DNA of 64,000 bases from an uncultured Bacteroidia bacterium (GTDB lineage Bacteria; Bacteroidota; Bacteroidia; Bacteroidales; CAJPTX01), in contig CALHSW010000012.1 in assembly GCA_938038735.1 (NCBI GenBank), forward strand, positions 1 to 64,000. The letters are read 5' to 3'. Positions 42,795 through 51,291 of this stretch are shown here, in pieces. Made by a program: the position numbers and the translations under genes. The notes beneath the pieces are model-generated. The model worked only from the letters and a program-made list of their open reading frames with translations. It was not told the DNA's origin and searched no databases. Positions within the stretch are counted from its first letter, which is position 1. Each line of letters opens with the position of its first letter.

Positions 42795-42945
42795 ACGAAG
42801 TTGATATAGTTATGAAGAATGCTGTATGGCAACAACTTACATGGTTTTCCACGCCCTTCTTCTGCTCCATCGCTTCAACTCCTCCGAAAACACCGAATCG
42901 CAGGCTCATCCCATTAGAGGGCGCAGCTTGTTTGGCAAAAAAAAG

Positions 42946-42953
42946 TACCTTCG
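42946..42953 (+). promoter_or_regulatory. Possible -7 element of DUF5606 gene
   Basis: TACCTTCG, one base from TAnnTTTG, 25 bp before the start codon; TTG at 42928-42930. The same TACCTTCG form occurs before clpX. Confidence 0.4.
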
Positions 42954-42977
42954 CGGCGGATTTAATCGGATGGAACT

Positions 42978-43421
42978 ATGGAATTAAAAGACGTGTTTAC
43001 AATCGTAGGCAAGCCTGGGCTCTATCGCTACGTAGCGAACGCTACGCACGGCCTGATTATGGAATCGCTAATCGATGGGAAACGTTTGAAGGTTGATATG
43101 TCGGCAAACGTGAGCACCCTCGCAGAAATCGCTATATACACCACTGAGGGTGAATTCCCGCTTTGGAAGGTATTCAACGCCATGCGCGACCACCACGACG
43201 AGGTATACGCTATCGATAAGTCAACGCCAAAGGATACAGTAGTAGCACTTTTCGCCAAGGTGCTTCCCAACTACGATACGAACCGCGTATACGAAAGCAA
43301 TATGCGCAAGGCGTTTCGGTGGTTTGTACTACTAACCGACAAGGGCATGACCGACTTCACCGTTAAGGATCCAGAGGGTGACAGCACCACAGCCGACAGC
43401 GGAGCCACCCCTAACGATTAA
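42978..43421 (+). CDS. DUF5606 family protein
   Basis: 147 residues. The N-terminal MELKDVFTIVGKPGLYRYV and GLIMESLIDGKRLKVDMSAN match the small Bacteroidota family DUF5606. A second part with DKSTPKDTVVALFAKVLPNYD and MRKAFRWFVLLTDKGM looks helical. The last ~20 residues are polar and disordered (DPEGDSTTADSG). No signal peptide. The function is unknown. It precedes the antiporter gene by 55 bp. Confidence 0.85.
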   Translation: MELKDVFTIVGKPGLYRYVANATHGLIMESLIDGKRLKVDMSANVSTLAEIAIYTTEGEFPLWKVFNAMRDHHDEVYAIDKSTPKDTVVALFAKVLPNYDTNRVYESNMRKAFRWFVLLTDKGMTDFTVKDPEGDSTTADSGATPND

Positions 43422-43476
43422 TCGAAAATGCACAACCTCGTAGACTAGAGTAGAAATAGCTATAAACTAACGAATT

Positions 43477-44790
43477 ATGATAACCCTACTTTCAGCTGCG
43501 CAGCCAAGCGTGCCGGCGTGGCTATTGATTCCGTTCGTGCTAATGCTACTGACAATAGCCTTAGCCCCAGTGCTTTTCGCTAAGTTCTGGGAAGAGAATA
43601 AAAATAAGCTGATTGTGGCACTAGCCATCGGCATTCCCACTGCCTGCGTGCTTATCTACATGGGTCTCGGCAGGGATTTGACTCACACCATGCTGGTGGA
43701 CTACATCCCATTCATCATACTGCTCGGAGGCCTCTTTGCCGTCACGGGCGGCATCCGTATCACTGGGAATCTTCTCGCCACGCCAGCCGTAAATACCACC
43801 TTCTTAGCCATCGGCGCGGTTCTCGCCTCCATAATGGGTACAACGGGGGCTGCCATGCTCCTCATCCGCCCGCTCATAGAGACCAACAAGGAGCGTAGGC
43901 ATAAAACGCACACCATTCTATTCTTCATTGCAGCCGTGGCCAACTGCGGCGGGCTGCTCACCCCGCTCGGCGACCCGCCCCTCTTCCTGCTCTACCTCCG
44001 CGGCGCCCATTTCTCCTGGTTTCTACACATGGTGCCGGAATGGGCAACCATCAATGCCATCCTTCTCGTTACGTACTTCATCATGGACACCATGAGCTAC
44101 AAGAGGGAGAATGCGGCCGACTTGGCGCGGGATGTCGCTGAGCGCACCGCGCTGAAAATCACGGGGAATATTAACTTCCTATGGCTGCTCGGTATCGTGC
44201 TTTCAGTAGCGTTCATCAACGAGCAGTACATTCCCTCCATGGGGGGGCATGACATCACCATCGCCAAGTTCTACCGTGAATTTGCTATCATTGCGATGAT
44301 TGTACTATCGCTGCTCACAACCCCTAAAGGCTTACGAAAGGCAAATAACTTCACGTGGCATCCTATTCTTGAGGTGGCGTATCTCTTCATCGGTATCTTC
44401 ATCACGATGACCCCCGCCCTGCTCTTCCTCACGGAACACGCTCCCGCGCTGGGGCTCACCACGGCCAAGCATTTCTACTTCGCCACGGGCGCACTTTCAG
44501 GATTCCTTGACAACGCCCCCACGGCGTTGGCGTTCTACTCAGTGGCGCAGGGGCTACCAGAGGTGCCACCGCTAGTGGCGGGAGTCAACGAGATACTCCT
44601 TACAGCCATCTCCATGGGCGCAGTGCTATTCGGGGCTATGACCTACATCGGCAATGGGCCTAACTTCATGGTGAAGGCCATCGCGGAGGAGAATGGAATT
44701 AAGATGCCATCATTCTTCCGCTACATGACCCGCTTCTCGTTGATTATACTGCTGCCGATTTACATACTGATAGCCATTATCTTCCTGTAA
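43477..44790 (+). CDS. NhaD-like sodium:proton antiporter / anion permease family
   Basis: 437 residues with about 11-12 membrane helices. Family marks of the IT/NhaD superfamily: LLGGLFAVTGGIRITGNL, TTGAAMLLIRPLIETNKERR, NCGGLLTPLGDPPLFLLYLRG and GFLDNAPTALAFYSVA, the latter two being the paired substrate/ion-binding re-entrant regions. It probably exchanges Na+ for H+ in the inner membrane. Downstream is a strong terminator. Confidence 0.9.
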   Translation: MITLLSAAQPSVPAWLLIPFVLMLLTIALAPVLFAKFWEENKNKLIVALAIGIPTACVLIYMGLGRDLTHTMLVDYIPFIILLGGLFAVTGGIRITGNLLATPAVNTTFLAIGAVLASIMGTTGAAMLLIRPLIETNKERRHKTHTILFFIAAVANCGGLLTPLGDPPLFLLYLRGAHFSWFLHMVPEWATINAILLVTYFIMDTMSYKRENAADLARDVAERTALKITGNINFLWLLGIVLSVAFINEQYIPSMGGHDITIAKFYREFAIIAMIVLSLLTTPKGLRKANNFTWHPILEVAYLFIGIFITMTPALLFLTEHAPALGLTTAKHFYFATGALSGFLDNAPTALAFYSVAQGLPEVPPLVAGVNEILLTAISMGAVLFGAMTYIGNGPNFMVKAIAEENGIKMPSFFRYMTRFSLIILLPIYILIAIIFL

Positions 44791-44818
44791 ACAAACGGGA
44801 GATACAACGTTGTACAAA

Positions 44819-44863
44819 GGGGGCAATTGCGTAGCATACCGATACGCAATTGCCCCCCTTGTT
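44819..44863 (+). terminator. Terminator after the antiporter gene
   Basis: A perfect 15-bp stem (44819-44833 with 44843-44857) around a 9-nt loop, followed by CTTGTT. It is about 30 bp after the stop codon. Confidence 0.85.
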
Positions 44864-45048
44864 GCTCTAGGACCGACAATAAAGAAATTGAACAACGCTG
44901 CAATAGGACATCACATATAAATGCAACAAAAAGAGCTGAGATTGCGTATATAGGGTTAGAGAATATTGGGGTTGCAAGCTGACGGACGATGCAACAAGGG
45001 TTGAGGGGTATTCAATGACTGGTGATTTATAAGGCTCACTATAAAAAT

Positions 45049-45063
45049 TGGCATAGATTTTGC
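45049..45063 (+). promoter_or_regulatory. Possible sigma-54-like promoter before the siaC-like gene
   Basis: TGGCATAGATTTTGC has the GG-N10-GC spacing of sigma-54 promoters (GG 45050-45051, GC 45062-45063), about 104 bp before the start codon. Alternative: TAGATTTTG is a one-base-longer form of the -7 element. No activator gene is adjacent. Confidence 0.3.
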
Positions 45064-45166
45064 GCATTAGGGGATGGGTACAAATGTTTGGTGAAAATAC
45101 GAGGGCCAAGGAAGAGACTTAGAAAAAAACGCCAATTTGTCCCCTTTCCATTCATCCCAAGACATG

Positions 45167-45547
45167 ATGAACGAACTTTCTATTCAACCGACAAAAACTA
45201 CACCCACAATAGAGTTAAATCCGCAAACCGGTATCCTAGAGATCGGCGGCGTTTCGATACCTGAAAACGTCTCGGTGTTCTATGCGCCGGTACTCGATTG
45301 GCTACGTGACTACGTGAAGAAACCGGCAGAGCGCACCGTGCTAAAATTCAATTTTGACTACTTTAACACAGCCACGTCAAAAATCTTCATGGAGCTCATC
45401 GCGGAACTTGAAAGCATAAAGGACTCAGCCGAGAAATGCACCATTGAATGGCACTATAAGGCAAGCGACCCCGACATGCGGGAGGCCGGCGAAGACTACG
45501 CGCTGATCACACGAATCCCATGCCACTTCCTTCAGGAGGAGGGCTAG
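45167..45547 (+). CDS. SiaC-like regulatory protein (DUF1987)
   Basis: 126 residues from the second of two tandem ATGs (MNELSIQPTKTTPTI); 45164 is an alternative. The family core is visible: GILEIGGVSIPENVSVFYAP, LDWLRDYV, then FNFDYFNTATSKIFMELI and IEWHYKASDPDMREAGEDY. In Pseudomonas SiaC is a small partner protein switched by phosphorylation of a Thr by a kinase and reversed by a SpoIIE-type phosphatase. The NTATSK segment is the equivalent region here (inference). No kinase gene is adjacent. A weak hairpin follows at 45621-45649. Confidence 0.85.
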   Translation: MNELSIQPTKTTPTIELNPQTGILEIGGVSIPENVSVFYAPVLDWLRDYVKKPAERTVLKFNFDYFNTATSKIFMELIAELESIKDSAEKCTIEWHYKASDPDMREAGEDYALITRIPCHFLQEEG

Positions 45548-45738
45548 CGAACAATGGGGGCAATACTTCCCGCCTATACGCCGTTTGCAGCACGAATGCC
45601 AAAGCGTTAAGAGTATCAAGCCGTTCTCCCATAGCGAATTGCAGAACGGAATAACACGAGGTTACCAAATGCAAACTGACTAACGCCCCCACGGAGTTCT
45701 CTGCGTGAAACGCTGAAAGGGCGCAAGAACAACGAATC

Positions 45739-46476
45739 ATGAACTATTTGACACACAGAAGCATACGGAAATTCAAGAAGGAAGCTGTTCCGCAGGAGGT
45801 GCTTGACGCTATCATGCAAGCTGGGGTTAGGGCATCAAACACCGGCAATATGCAAACGTATTGCGCCGTCGTCACTACAGACCCCACGCAGCTCGCAAAG
45901 CTAAAGCCGCTGCATTTCAACCAGCCCCTGCTCGATAGCGCGCCCGTGCATGTTATGGTATGCGCCGATCTGCACCGCTTTACGGCTTGGTGTACGCAGC
46001 GCCACGCCACCCCAGGCTACGGGAATCTCATGGGCCTCCTTTCGGCTACAATCGATGCCTCGCTCTTTGCGCAAAACATCGCGGTGGCCGCGGAAGAAAA
46101 AGGGCTCGGGCTATGCTTCTTGGGAACGCCCCTATACAATATTGACGACTTCGCCGCGGTGCTGTCGCTGCCCGACCTCGTGGTGCCCTTGACTGCCATT
46201 GCGCTTGGCTACCCAGACGAAATGCCACCACTTACGGAGCGTCTGCCGCTCGATGCCGTAGTTTACAGAGAGTATTACACGCCCTCCACGCCCGCCCTGA
46301 TCGATGCGTGGTATAAAGCCATTGAGGGCAATCCAACGAACCAGGCATTCGTTGAGGAGAACGCCAAGGAGACCCTCGCACAGGTGTTTACCGATGTGCG
46401 CTACACGGCAACTATGTACGAAGAGATGTCGCAAAATCTCGTGAAATACCTAAAAAGCAAAGGCTTTACCCTCTAA
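45739..46476 (+). CDS. Nitroreductase family NAD(P)H-dependent oxidoreductase
   Basis: 245 residues, FMN-dependent fold. N-terminal LTHRSIRKFKKEAVPQEVLD (FMN phosphate-binding Arg-Ser) and QAGVRASNTGNMQTY, the middle NIAVAAEEKGLGLCFLGTP, and the C-terminal ALGYPDEMPPLTERLPLDAVV. It reduces nitro compounds, quinones or flavins in the cytosol; the substrate is unknown. It is followed 32 bp later by the outer-membrane protein gene. Confidence 0.93.
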   Translation: MNYLTHRSIRKFKKEAVPQEVLDAIMQAGVRASNTGNMQTYCAVVTTDPTQLAKLKPLHFNQPLLDSAPVHVMVCADLHRFTAWCTQRHATPGYGNLMGLLSATIDASLFAQNIAVAAEEKGLGLCFLGTPLYNIDDFAAVLSLPDLVVPLTAIALGYPDEMPPLTERLPLDAVVYREYYTPSTPALIDAWYKAIEGNPTNQAFVEENAKETLAQVFTDVRYTATMYEEMSQNLVKYLKSKGFTL

Positions 46477-46508
46477 TCGTCGCAGCTGCACGAGATACGG
46501 TTCTCCAT

Positions 46509-48164
46509 ATGCCTAAACAGCTCACCATCAGTGGAGTTCTAGTATGCGTGTGTTTCGCCATTTCGGTAGGATTAGGCCATTCGCAGGTCGTACACGTCCG
46601 TTACTCCCCCCCAACGCTTGCCCTTGACTCTCTGCACTGCCCCATCCTATTTCTTGCCGACAGCGCATCCATGGAGAGTACATTGGCATCATGCATTGAG
46701 GCATGGCGGAATGCGGGCTACCTTGAGGCCAACGTTGATTTCACGCACTACACCGCCACAGACTCACTTACAGTGCAAGCTCACCTAGGCCCTCGCTACC
46801 ACGTCAACACCGCGCTCTACGATAGCATTGCAGTACGTTACAAGAAGATACCCCGCAACGTGGCTACCCAGTACGCTAAGCGTATCACCAACGCCCTCGC
46901 CCCCGACGACCGCATCGCGGTGCAACTCTCTCTGCGCGACTCTACGATTTACGCCGGGGCAATGAGAGACTCCATCGTGAAGAATCCGCTGGTTGAGATC
47001 CGTCAGGACGGCCCGCTCTGCCTTCCCCAACGCACGCTGTACGCACTCGTGCATCTTCGCCCCTCAAGGGCCACGTTTGGTCATAGCGACATTCCGAAAA
47101 TAGAGGCAATTCTCGCATCAATTCCCTACGCACGTGCCACGCACCCTCCAATTATAGAATACGTACCCGAAGGTGCTATACTGCACGTATACTTAGCCCC
47201 TCAAAAGGCTAATACGCTACAGGCCGGCATCGGATTCCAACCGCGCCCTAATGGCAAGGGGGTTAACTTTTACGGCAACGCTGATATCGCCCTCCGTAGC
47301 CTCTTCAAACAGGGGGAAAGTTTCCTCTTAAAATGGCAATTGCTACAGCCCAGCTATCACCATATCAACGTGTGCGCAGCGTGGGACTACATCTACGGCA
47401 GCGCGTGGGGGGGGGCCGTTAATGCCACTTTTAAGCGGCAGGATTCAACCGCCAGCCTATTTGAGGGGAGGGTTTCCGTTCGCTTTTCCCCCGCCCCCTT
47501 CCATCAGCTTTCAACCAGCTATGGCATCGGTCGGTTAGCCGAACGTGCGGATTCTCTGAATGCCCCCTCTGCTATCGCAAAGCAAACCCACACTAATAGC
47601 TATTCACTCGGATACACCTACAGCAAGAGGAACTACTCTACCGAGTGGCCACATGGGAAAGGTGCCGAGATTGAAGCCACGCTTATCGATAGGCAGACAC
47701 CCGGCGCGCAACGGGAAGTCAGGGTCGCCATAAACGCTAATGCCCAAGCCTCCGTGCCATTAGGACAGCATGGCCTCCGCCTCTCCGGCTCCATACGCTA
47801 CGAAAATAAGGACGTTGCGAACAGGGCGAAAATGCCCCTCAGCATGCTGGAGCTTACCCGCACGGGGGGCGCCAATTCGATTAGAGGCTTTCTGGAAGAA
47901 TCAATCGTCACAAAACACTATTCTGCCTGTTCTCTCGGTCTAGATTGGTGCGTGAATCCGTGGGTGATGCCTCGGCTGTTCGTCGATGCAGGTCTGTTTT
48001 TCGATGCCCCAGCGCTACGTAGCGTTATCAGCGGAGGGGCTGGTGCAGTTGCACAAGCCGCAGCCGGGCAGCTAGCTATTGACGTTGCCAGAGGTTTCGC
48101 ACTCACGGATGCATCGCCTAAGGGGGATTGGATTCTACACCTGTCGGCACACTTTAGATTTTAA
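46509..48164 (+). CDS. Omp85-superfamily outer membrane protein
   Basis: 551 residues. A signal peptide (LTISGVLVCVCFAISVGLGHSQ) is followed by ~210 residues of alpha/beta segments that may form two or three POTRA-like domains, then ~310 residues of alternating strands. The strand-rich part contains TGGANSIRGFLEES, the RGF motif of loop 6 in BamA/TamA/FhaC proteins, and ends with a terminal Phe (HLSAHFRF), the usual barrel end signal. It is shorter than BamA. It may insert or secrete a specific partner, or act in lipid traffic like the TamA branch; unknown. Confidence 0.8.
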   Translation: MPKQLTISGVLVCVCFAISVGLGHSQVVHVRYSPPTLALDSLHCPILFLADSASMESTLASCIEAWRNAGYLEANVDFTHYTATDSLTVQAHLGPRYHVNTALYDSIAVRYKKIPRNVATQYAKRITNALAPDDRIAVQLSLRDSTIYAGAMRDSIVKNPLVEIRQDGPLCLPQRTLYALVHLRPSRATFGHSDIPKIEAILASIPYARATHPPIIEYVPEGAILHVYLAPQKANTLQAGIGFQPRPNGKGVNFYGNADIALRSLFKQGESFLLKWQLLQPSYHHINVCAAWDYIYGSAWGGAVNATFKRQDSTASLFEGRVSVRFSPAPFHQLSTSYGIGRLAERADSLNAPSAIAKQTHTNSYSLGYTYSKRNYSTEWPHGKGAEIEATLIDRQTPGAQREVRVAINANAQASVPLGQHGLRLSGSIRYENKDVANRAKMPLSMLELTRTGGANSIRGFLEESIVTKHYSACSLGLDWCVNPWVMPRLFVDAGLFFDAPALRSVISGGAGAVAQAAAGQLAIDVARGFALTDASPKGDWILHLSAHFRF

Positions 48165-48218
48165 ATCGACTTACCCAAAGAGTTTGAGGTAGGGCGTGTG
48201 AAAGTCCTTCCTATTCAC

Positions 48219-48226
48219 TATCTTTG
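48219..48226 (+). promoter_or_regulatory. -7 promoter element of elbB
   Basis: TATCTTTG matches TAnnTTTG, 25 bp before the elbB start. The -33 region reads GTG rather than TTG. Confidence 0.55.
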
Positions 48227-48250
48227 CAGGAACGATTGAAAGGAAACGCT

Positions 48251-48907
48251 ATGAGTGAAAAGAGGTTTGCGGTAGTTCTCGCGGGATGTGGAAACCTGGA
48301 TGGGAACAATATACAGGAGGTTGTGGTGCTACTCACCAGCATTGAGCAAGCGGGGGCATCGTTTCAGTGCTTTGCGCCCGATGTAGAACAGATGGAGGTA
48401 ATCGACCACTACTCAAGGCGGGAGATGCCAGAGAGGAGGTATGTACTCCACGAGGCCGCAAGAATGGTTCAAGGCGATGTGAAGCCGCTCTCTGAGTTCA
48501 AGGCTGACGAGTTTGATGCGTTGGTTTTTCCTGGGGGGCTTGGGGTTACCAAGAACCTATGCACGTACGCCGTGGCGGGTACGAACGCCACCGTCAACGA
48601 GGAAGTGAAAAATGCCATTCTTGCCATGCACAACGCTAAAAAACCTATCGGGGCTCTTTGTATAGCACCGGTTGTCGTTGCGTTGGTACTGCGAAAGGGC
48701 ATCATCACGTTGGGTAGCCGCTGCGATGTGTCAAAAGATGTAGAGGCCCTCGGACTAACGCACAAAGAGGCCAAGCGGGATGAGTTCGTAGAGGATAGGG
48801 AGAACCTACTATTCACCACCCCCTGCTTCATGCTGAAGAACGACCTTGTGCACCTTTCAAAAGGAGTATCGTCCATGGTGAATGCCATGCTTTCAAGCTG
48901 TAGATAG
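48251..48907 (+). CDS. elbB: Isoprenoid biosynthesis glyoxalase ElbB (DJ-1/PfpI family)
   Basis: 218 residues from the ATG at 48251, preceded by GAAAGGAAA. ElbB/YhbL signature segments: VLAGCGNLDGNNIQEVVVLL (binding loop), APDVEQMEVIDHYSRREM, DALVFPGGLGVTKNL and the nucleophile elbow IGALCIAPVVVALVL. It belongs to the DJ-1 superfamily; glyoxalase activity is reported for relatives but the physiological role is unclear. Convergent with aroK. Confidence 0.93.
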   Translation: MSEKRFAVVLAGCGNLDGNNIQEVVVLLTSIEQAGASFQCFAPDVEQMEVIDHYSRREMPERRYVLHEAARMVQGDVKPLSEFKADEFDALVFPGGLGVTKNLCTYAVAGTNATVNEEVKNAILAMHNAKKPIGALCIAPVVVALVLRKGIITLGSRCDVSKDVEALGLTHKEAKRDEFVEDRENLLFTTPCFMLKNDLVHLSKGVSSMVNAMLSSCR

Positions 48908-48925
48908 TCCCCTAAAGACTTTAGA

Positions 48926-49471
48926 CTACACGCCTCCCTCTCGCCATTGGGAGATATGGGGGAGTAGGCGTGCGGAGAGCTCACGTGGTTCAAGCCCATC
49001 GGCATCAATAACCACGTGGGCTCTTTTGTAGTACCCTTCCCGCGCCGCGAGGAGTTCGCGTATTCGTTCCTCCAGCGTTAACTTACCCCGATCAACGAGT
49101 AGGGGACGGATATCCGCCTCGCTGCGTAGCCGATTTGCTAAAGAAGTGACAGACAGACGAATATAGACAACGCCTCCCGCTTCTCGCATTAATTCAACAT
49201 TACTGCCATGGCACGGCATCCCTCCTCCAGTGCTTATAATACACCCTTGGTGGGAGTCGATGATGTCGTGTAGGAGTTGATTCTCTATACTTCTAAAGGT
49301 CTTCTCCCCTCGTTCTAAAAAGATATTAGCAATTGTCGTCCCCTGCAACTCCTCAATGCACGTATCAGTGTCTATAAAAGGGACTCCGGTACGCTCGGCC
49401 AACACTTTCCCAAGCGTTGTTTTGCCCGCACCCATAAAACCGATTAGAAATAGAGGGAGACGTAGCTTCAT
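48926..49471 (-). CDS. aroK: Shikimate kinase
   Basis: 181 residues. P-loop LIGFMGAGKTTLGKVLAERTG at the N terminus, shikimate-binding DTDTCIEELQG, the segment SIENQLLHD, CIISTGGGMPC, and the lid RLRSEADIRPLL. It phosphorylates shikimate in aromatic amino acid synthesis. It lies just after the gapA terminator on the same strand. Confidence 0.95.
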   Translation of the reverse strand: MKLRLPLFLIGFMGAGKTTLGKVLAERTGVPFIDTDTCIEELQGTTIANIFLERGEKTFRSIENQLLHDIIDSHQGCIISTGGGMPCHGSNVELMREAGGVVYIRLSVTSLANRLRSEADIRPLLVDRGKLTLEERIRELLAAREGYYKRAHVVIDADGLEPRELSARLLPHISQWREGGV

Positions 49472-49477
49472 AATGTC

Positions 49478-49512
49478 AAAAAAATGCAGGGAAGCCTCTA
49501 GGGCTCCCCTGC
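49478..49512 (-). terminator. Terminator of gapA
   Basis: Minus strand: GCAGGGGAGCC (49502-49512) pairs with GGCTTCCCTGC (49486-49496) with one G-T pair, then ATTTTTTTG. It separates gapA from aroK. Confidence 0.85.
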
Positions 49513-49544
49513 AAAACCAAACTCTTAACCTTTCAACTGGCTGC

Positions 49545-50558
49545 CTACAGCTTCATGATTTTCACGCACAGGTCGACAACACGGTTGGAATAGCCCCACT
49601 CGTTGTCGTACCACCCCAAAATCTTCACCATATTCCCAATAACCTTGGTACTCTGCGCATCAAAAATGACGCTGTGAGGATCGTGAATAATGTCGGATGA
49701 CACGATGGGGTCAGTGGTATACGAGAATATTGACTTCATCGCAGCCTTCTCGCTCTCAGCCTTCATCATGGCATTTATCTCCTCAACTGAAGCCGTTTTC
49801 TTCACGGTGCAAACGAAGTCAACCATAGATCCCGTCGCAGTAGGAACACGGACAGAAATCCCATCAAGACGCCCCTTAAGCTCTGGGATAATGACACCAA
49901 TCGACTTTGCAGCACCGGTCGTTGTGGGGATTTGGTTTACACCCGCAGTACGGGCGCGCCGTAGGTCGCTATGCATTCCATCGAGAACCCGCTGGTCATT
50001 CGTGTAGGAGTGCACCGTAGTCATAAAACCAGTCTCTATCCCCAGCTCCCGGTGTAGTACTTGAACCATAGGGGCAAGGCAATTCGTGGTGCAACTCGCA
50101 TTTGAAACGAAGTGATCCACAGCCTTTAACACCTCATCGTTAACGCCAAGGACTACCATCCGATCAATTCCATCCTTCGCGGGAGCCGTCAGAACCACCT
50201 TCTCTACTCCATCTTTCAAGTGGTCACCATACCCCCCCTTCTCACCACTCTTGGTGCGAAAAACGCCAGTCGCCTCTACGACAACATCCGGTTTTACTCC
50301 CCACTTTATCGCTTTAGGAGTCGATTCATGCGACAACGCCACCTCGTGACCATTCACCACCAACACCTTGTCACCCGGGATTATTTCCCCAGGAAATTTC
50401 CCCTGCGTAGAATCGTACTTCGCCAAATAAGCCATCGTCTCAGAGGACATCAGCCCATTTACCGCCACAACCTCTACATCGTCACGCTCTGCTATAGCAC
50501 GGAACACTTGACGCCCTATACGCCCAAAGCCATTAATTGCTACTCGTACCTTTCCCAT
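49545..50558 (-). CDS. gapA: Glyceraldehyde-3-phosphate dehydrogenase, type I
   Basis: 337 residues. NAD-binding INGFGRIGRQVFRAI at the N terminus, catalytic SNASCTTNCLAPMV near residue 150, the phosphate site RRARTAGVNQIPTTTGAAKS, and WYDNEWGYSNRVVDL at the C terminus. Standard length. Single-gene unit with its own promoter and terminator. Confidence 0.98.
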   Translation of the reverse strand: MGKVRVAINGFGRIGRQVFRAIAERDDVEVVAVNGLMSSETMAYLAKYDSTQGKFPGEIIPGDKVLVVNGHEVALSHESTPKAIKWGVKPDVVVEATGVFRTKSGEKGGYGDHLKDGVEKVVLTAPAKDGIDRMVVLGVNDEVLKAVDHFVSNASCTTNCLAPMVQVLHRELGIETGFMTTVHSYTNDQRVLDGMHSDLRRARTAGVNQIPTTTGAAKSIGVIIPELKGRLDGISVRVPTATGSMVDFVCTVKKTASVEEINAMMKAESEKAAMKSIFSYTTDPIVSSDIIHDPHSVIFDAQSTKVIGNMVKILGWYDNEWGYSNRVVDLCVKIMKL

Positions 50559-50601
50559 TTCCTTTTCTGTTTACTCAATTACACCCATGACACCAACGCA
50601 A

Positions 50602-50633
50602 CAAAGGTAAGATTTTTATCTCTAAAAGTGCAA
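50602..50633 (-). promoter_or_regulatory. Promoter of gapA
   Basis: Minus strand: TTG (50631-50633), 21-bp spacer, TACCTTTG (50602-50609), about 44 bp before the start codon. Confidence 0.8.
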
Positions 50634-50656
50634 GCCTATGTGGAAATGAACATTTA

Positions 50657-51274
50657 TTAGCTTAACTGCAAAACGCCCTTGCCCTTTCGCAGTATCTCAA
50701 CTTCCTTGCCTGTACAATCCACCACAGTCGATGGTTCTTGTCCTCCTATTCCCCCATCAATAATCATATCAACTCGCTCTGCCCAACGCTCCGCAATGAG
50801 CTCTGGATGGTAGGTATAGGCCACATCATCTTCGTTGGGAATAGACGTAGTCAAGATGGGCACGCCCAAAGCCTTGACAATGTTCCGAGGTATGCTGTTC
50901 GCTGGAATACGCACGCCAACAGTTTTACGTTTGCTAATAAAATAGGCTGGCACCTTACTTAGCCCCGGAAGAATAAACGTAAAAGGGCCCGGTAGATTCC
51001 GCTTTAGCAAAAGGAAATTCGCATCGCTTATCATGGCAAACTCAGCAATCTGCGCTATATCATGGCAGATGAAAGAAAACTGAGCCCCCTTGCTCTTTAA
51101 CCCTTTATACTGAATGATACGCTCCACCGACCGGGCATTGTCAATTATACACCCCATGCCGTATAGCGTATCGGTCGGATAAATCACCACCCCTCCATCT
51201 CGCAAGCATGACACAACGCTGTCAATGCTCTCCTGCGATGGGTTATCCTCAAAAATTCGTATCAACTTTGACAT
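50657..51274 (-). CDS. Sua5/YciO/YrdC family protein
   Basis: 205 residues from the ATG at 51274 (MSKLIRIFE), preceded by AGAGAGG. The YrdC-fold core shows GGVVIYPTDTLYGMGCIIDN, KGLKSKGAQFSFICHD, LPGPFTFILPG and VGVRIPANSIPRNIV. The length and the SFICHDIAQIAEFA segment fit the YciO branch, so threonylcarbamoyl-AMP synthase activity for t6A is possible but not certain. Directly behind the transaldolase gene. Confidence 0.88.
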   Translation of the reverse strand: MSKLIRIFEDNPSQESIDSVVSCLRDGGVVIYPTDTLYGMGCIIDNARSVERIIQYKGLKSKGAQFSFICHDIAQIAEFAMISDANFLLLKRNLPGPFTFILPGLSKVPAYFISKRKTVGVRIPANSIPRNIVKALGVPILTTSIPNEDDVAYTYHPELIAERWAERVDMIIDGGIGGQEPSTVVDCTGKEVEILRKGKGVLQLS

Positions 51275-51291
51275 GGCTGCCTCTCTTCGTC

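Noticed and set aside
42325..42977. Replication origin next to dnaA
   Set aside because: I found no cluster of DnaA boxes or AT-rich unwinding region in the gap; isolated box-like words occur elsewhere (TTATACACA near 30440, CTATCCACA near 20340) but do not cluster.
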